Assembly: GCA_964034945.1 (NCBI GenBank)
Contig: OZ035962.1
Coordinates: 98,538,784-98,602,783 of the forward strand
Source: Chrysopilus asiliformis
Lineage: Eukaryota; Arthropoda; Insecta; Diptera; Rhagionidae
DNA length: 64,000 bases
Direction of reading: 5' to 3'
The position numbers were made by a program, and so were the translations under genes. Within the stretch, counting starts at the first letter, position 1. Each line of letters starts with the position of its first letter. Shown here piece after piece: positions 61,733 to 64,000 of the stretch. Under the pieces are notes generated by a model, which had not been told where the DNA came from, did no database searches, and saw nothing but the letters and a program-made list of their open reading frames with translations.

Positions 61733-62300
61733 TTTATACCCGTATGGTGTAACCAAAGGGTATATTAACTTTACCTTACCGTTTGTAACGCCAAGATCCC
61801 GTCATCACACATAAAAATGAATTACACCAGTGTGTTTAGAATGATAAAAAAAGTTGAATTTTGCATGTCCGTCCGTCCGTCTGTCTGTCTGTCCGTCCGT
61901 CTGTCTGTCCGTATGTCTGTCTGTGGCGCGGATTGCGGGCGCACGGATTGGGCTAGAGACTTGAAATTTTGCGCAGATCCGTTTTTCGTAAAATGCGAGG
62001 CTAAATTCGTTAATGGGCAAAAATGGACCATTAGGGGGGGGGGGGGGGGGGGTAACCCACATACGAACGAAATCGTGTGAATATCTCAAAAACGGTGCAT
62101 CTTATCAAAAAAGTGCAAGAACAAAAGTTATTTAGGACATGATTCTACATAAAACTCCCATACATTAAAATCCGATTGGAATCAATTTAAAAAAATCTTA
62201 TTCCAAGTGAAATTTTGGTACAGCTGTTCGAATTTTGATACGAATATCACCATACGGGTCTCCAATGATTGCCAGATTGGCAATTATAGCTTTTGTTATG
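61733..62300 (+). mobile_element. DINE/Helentron-like repeat, copy 3
   Basis: It begins TATACCCGTATGGTGTAACC, then AAGGGTATATTAAC, a CCGTCTGTCTGT microsatellite, GCGCGGATTGCGGGCGCA and a run of about 18 G at 62033-62052. It ends in GATTGCCAGATTGGCAATTA. The landmarks are in the same order as copies 1 and 2. Copy 2 and this copy differ in the length of the G run. Confidence 0.78.
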
Positions 62301-63406
62301 TTCACACAGTAAAAATAGTTGAGCATAATTTGCCAATAGAAAAGTTAATTCCTAATTGACTTTTATAGATATCCTATTTGACTTTTATAGATTAGAACTC
62401 ATCTCCCTCGTCCATATCTTTTGTGGTCAAGACAGTGACAGAGATCTTTGGCGTGAAGATCCAGCCTTTATATTCTCGGGATCGAAACTTGATGTTTCTT
62501 AACCGAAATTTTTCCAGTTCCTCTTTATTTCAATTAAAATTCAATAGTGAACATGAGACACATCTGGCACTACAGAAATAGTTTTGATAAGAACAAAAAT
62601 ATTCCAATATGACCTACATATAGCCCTGGAATTATTTAAAAATAAAATATTAGAATTTAAAAAAAAATTCTTTATTCTGCGAACAACAAAACCAACAAAA
62701 TTTACCAACTAAATATGTTTCCTGTCGATTACAATCCGCTAAGATTCAAAGAAAACATGAACCTTTCAGATCGACCGTTAATAAAAAGGTCGTCCCTTTA
62801 GCTCCGGCTCAATCTATAAAAAAGTTTTTTATGAACAGCTCTTTATAGTATTTCTAATTCATAAGTTTCAATATTCGGAAGGAATTTATTTTTTTAAAAA
62901 AAAGAGAATTTTTTCAGCAATAAAAAAAGAAAATGTTCGCAGTCGAAATTTAAGAATCTTAGCATTTGCAATTTTGATTTCTAAATTCCGTAAAGTGTAA
63001 ACTAGCCTTAAGGCATTAAAGAATATTCAAATAGTATCATATAACTTTTTAAAAGTTTAAAATTAAAATTTCAACAAACAACGATGAGTCATTAAGACAA
63101 ATAATTTAAAATTTTTGCGTTTTGAAAGTGTACGCATATGCGATACAAGCTAGTAACAGTATTCGAAATATTTTTTTTTACTTACTAATGTCGTATTTTA
63201 GGTAAAATATTGGTATATTTTTCAGCTAAATAAACATTTTATGTACAAACGACCTTCAATTTTTCGATATAAACACTTGTAAATTATACGAACAGTGCAG
63301 AAGGTCAACTGATATTCAAAGAATATGGCTTCGGGTAAATAAATTTAATTTTCCAATCGAAAAATACACAAAATTATTTAAAATTCTATTTCAAGGTATC
63401 CATTTT
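62301..63406. other. AT-rich intergenic DNA
   Basis: I see no gene or clear repeat in this stretch. Confidence 0.4.
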
Positions 63407-63547
63407 ATGGCACAAATTGCATTTATATTACTGTTGGCTGTCTTTCTTTTTGCTGTTTGTGTAGATTCTAGTCCTGCAAAAAATACTAATACTATGTCAA
63501 ACTCAACTGGTGGAATACTTCACGATTTGCGACTCAAGTTTTGGTAA
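63407..63547 (+). CDS. Small secreted peptide of 46 residues
   Basis: ATG at 63407 opens MAQIAFILLLAVFLFAVCV, a clear signal peptide, followed by DSSPAKNTNTMSNSTGG and ILHDLRLKFW, then a stop. The TTTTG|GTAATT at the end could also be a splice donor. The best downstream acceptor, TTTTTAG before 63600, would replace the last residue with CGLFFCI. I do not recognise the peptide. It is the third short secreted product in the last 10 kb. Confidence 0.5.
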   Translation: MAQIAFILLLAVFLFAVCVDSSPAKNTNTMSNSTGGILHDLRLKFW

Positions 63548-64000
63548 TTAAAATTTATTTTCAATCCAAAAAGCATTTAATATTTTTTTCCGTTTTTAGT
63601 GGTTTATTTTTCTGCATTTGACAAAGTTTGCTTACCACAACCCCGAGATGTGTTTCTATTAAAAAGCTTAAATACAATAGATAAGCATATCAATATCAAG
63701 TAAAATAATAATTCTTCTAAAGTTATGGTTTTTACTGAATTTCCTAATCATTGCTAAAAATTTGATAAAATTGTTGAACAAAAAAGAAAAAAAAATGTGT
63801 TTGTGTATATTTTGGCCTTTTAAAAGTTCAGTGGTGTATTGTCGCCTCCATAGAACTTTTAAATGGAATACTCTATGGTCAACAGTGGATACTGATTATA
63901 ATGAATTTTTAGAATACAAAACATAAATTATGCCCTTTAATTAATAACAAGCTTAAAGACAAAAATATAGTAAAATGTTAAAAAACTTATCAAACCATTT
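63548..64000. other. AT-rich end of the window
   Basis: Nothing beyond the possible alternative last exon of the preceding small gene can be supported here. Confidence 0.4.

Overview
The window reads as a gene-rich but transposon-littered piece of an insect nuclear genome. Coding sequence is broken by many short AT-rich introns with GT/AG ends. The proteins have animal and insect relatives (NEURL4, yellow/MRJP, BAG2, a PRR12/QSER1-like protein, CYB561D, MED1). The signal recognition particle RNA genes closely resemble dipteran 7SL RNA. A dipteran, perhaps a nematoceran, is the best guess; this is inference, because no species marker was searched.

Layout: 1-2430, non-coding with small repeats. 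2431-9081 (+), an 11-exon Neuralized-like protein 4 gene with six NHR domains. 9503-12600 (+), a three-exon secreted yellow/MRJP-family gene whose first intron holds a DINE/Helentron-like repeat and a Helitron-like repeat. 13045-16719 (-), a BAG2 co-chaperone gene with an odd middle exon. 19641-31149 (+), an 11-exon PRR12/QSER1-like nuclear protein with a C-terminal DUF4211-like region. 31372-34596, two almost identical, divergently transcribed SRP RNA genes. 36727-43405, two almost identical, divergently transcribed cytochrome b561 genes on 1,877-bp inverted arms around a 2.9-kb spacer full of palindromic repeats. 44814-49949 (+), Mediator subunit MED1. 50-64 kb, mainly transposon remnants with three small secreted-peptide genes: 54397-54558 (-), 60127-60629 (-) and 63407-63547 (+).

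The most striking item is the two-exon gene at 60127-60629 (-). It encodes a signal peptide followed by seven tandem 16-residue units. Each would release a 12-residue amidated peptide by KKR cleavage and glycine-dependent amidation. Almost all variation between units is synonymous in this one frame. Other notable items are an exact 83-bp copy of a NEURL4 exon patched into a nearby transposon, a BAG2 exon that is one base out of frame at a TCT-TGA site, and two recent-looking inverted gene duplications within 12 kb.

Exon boundaries were placed by hand from splice signals, phase agreement and protein similarity. No alignment or database search was run.
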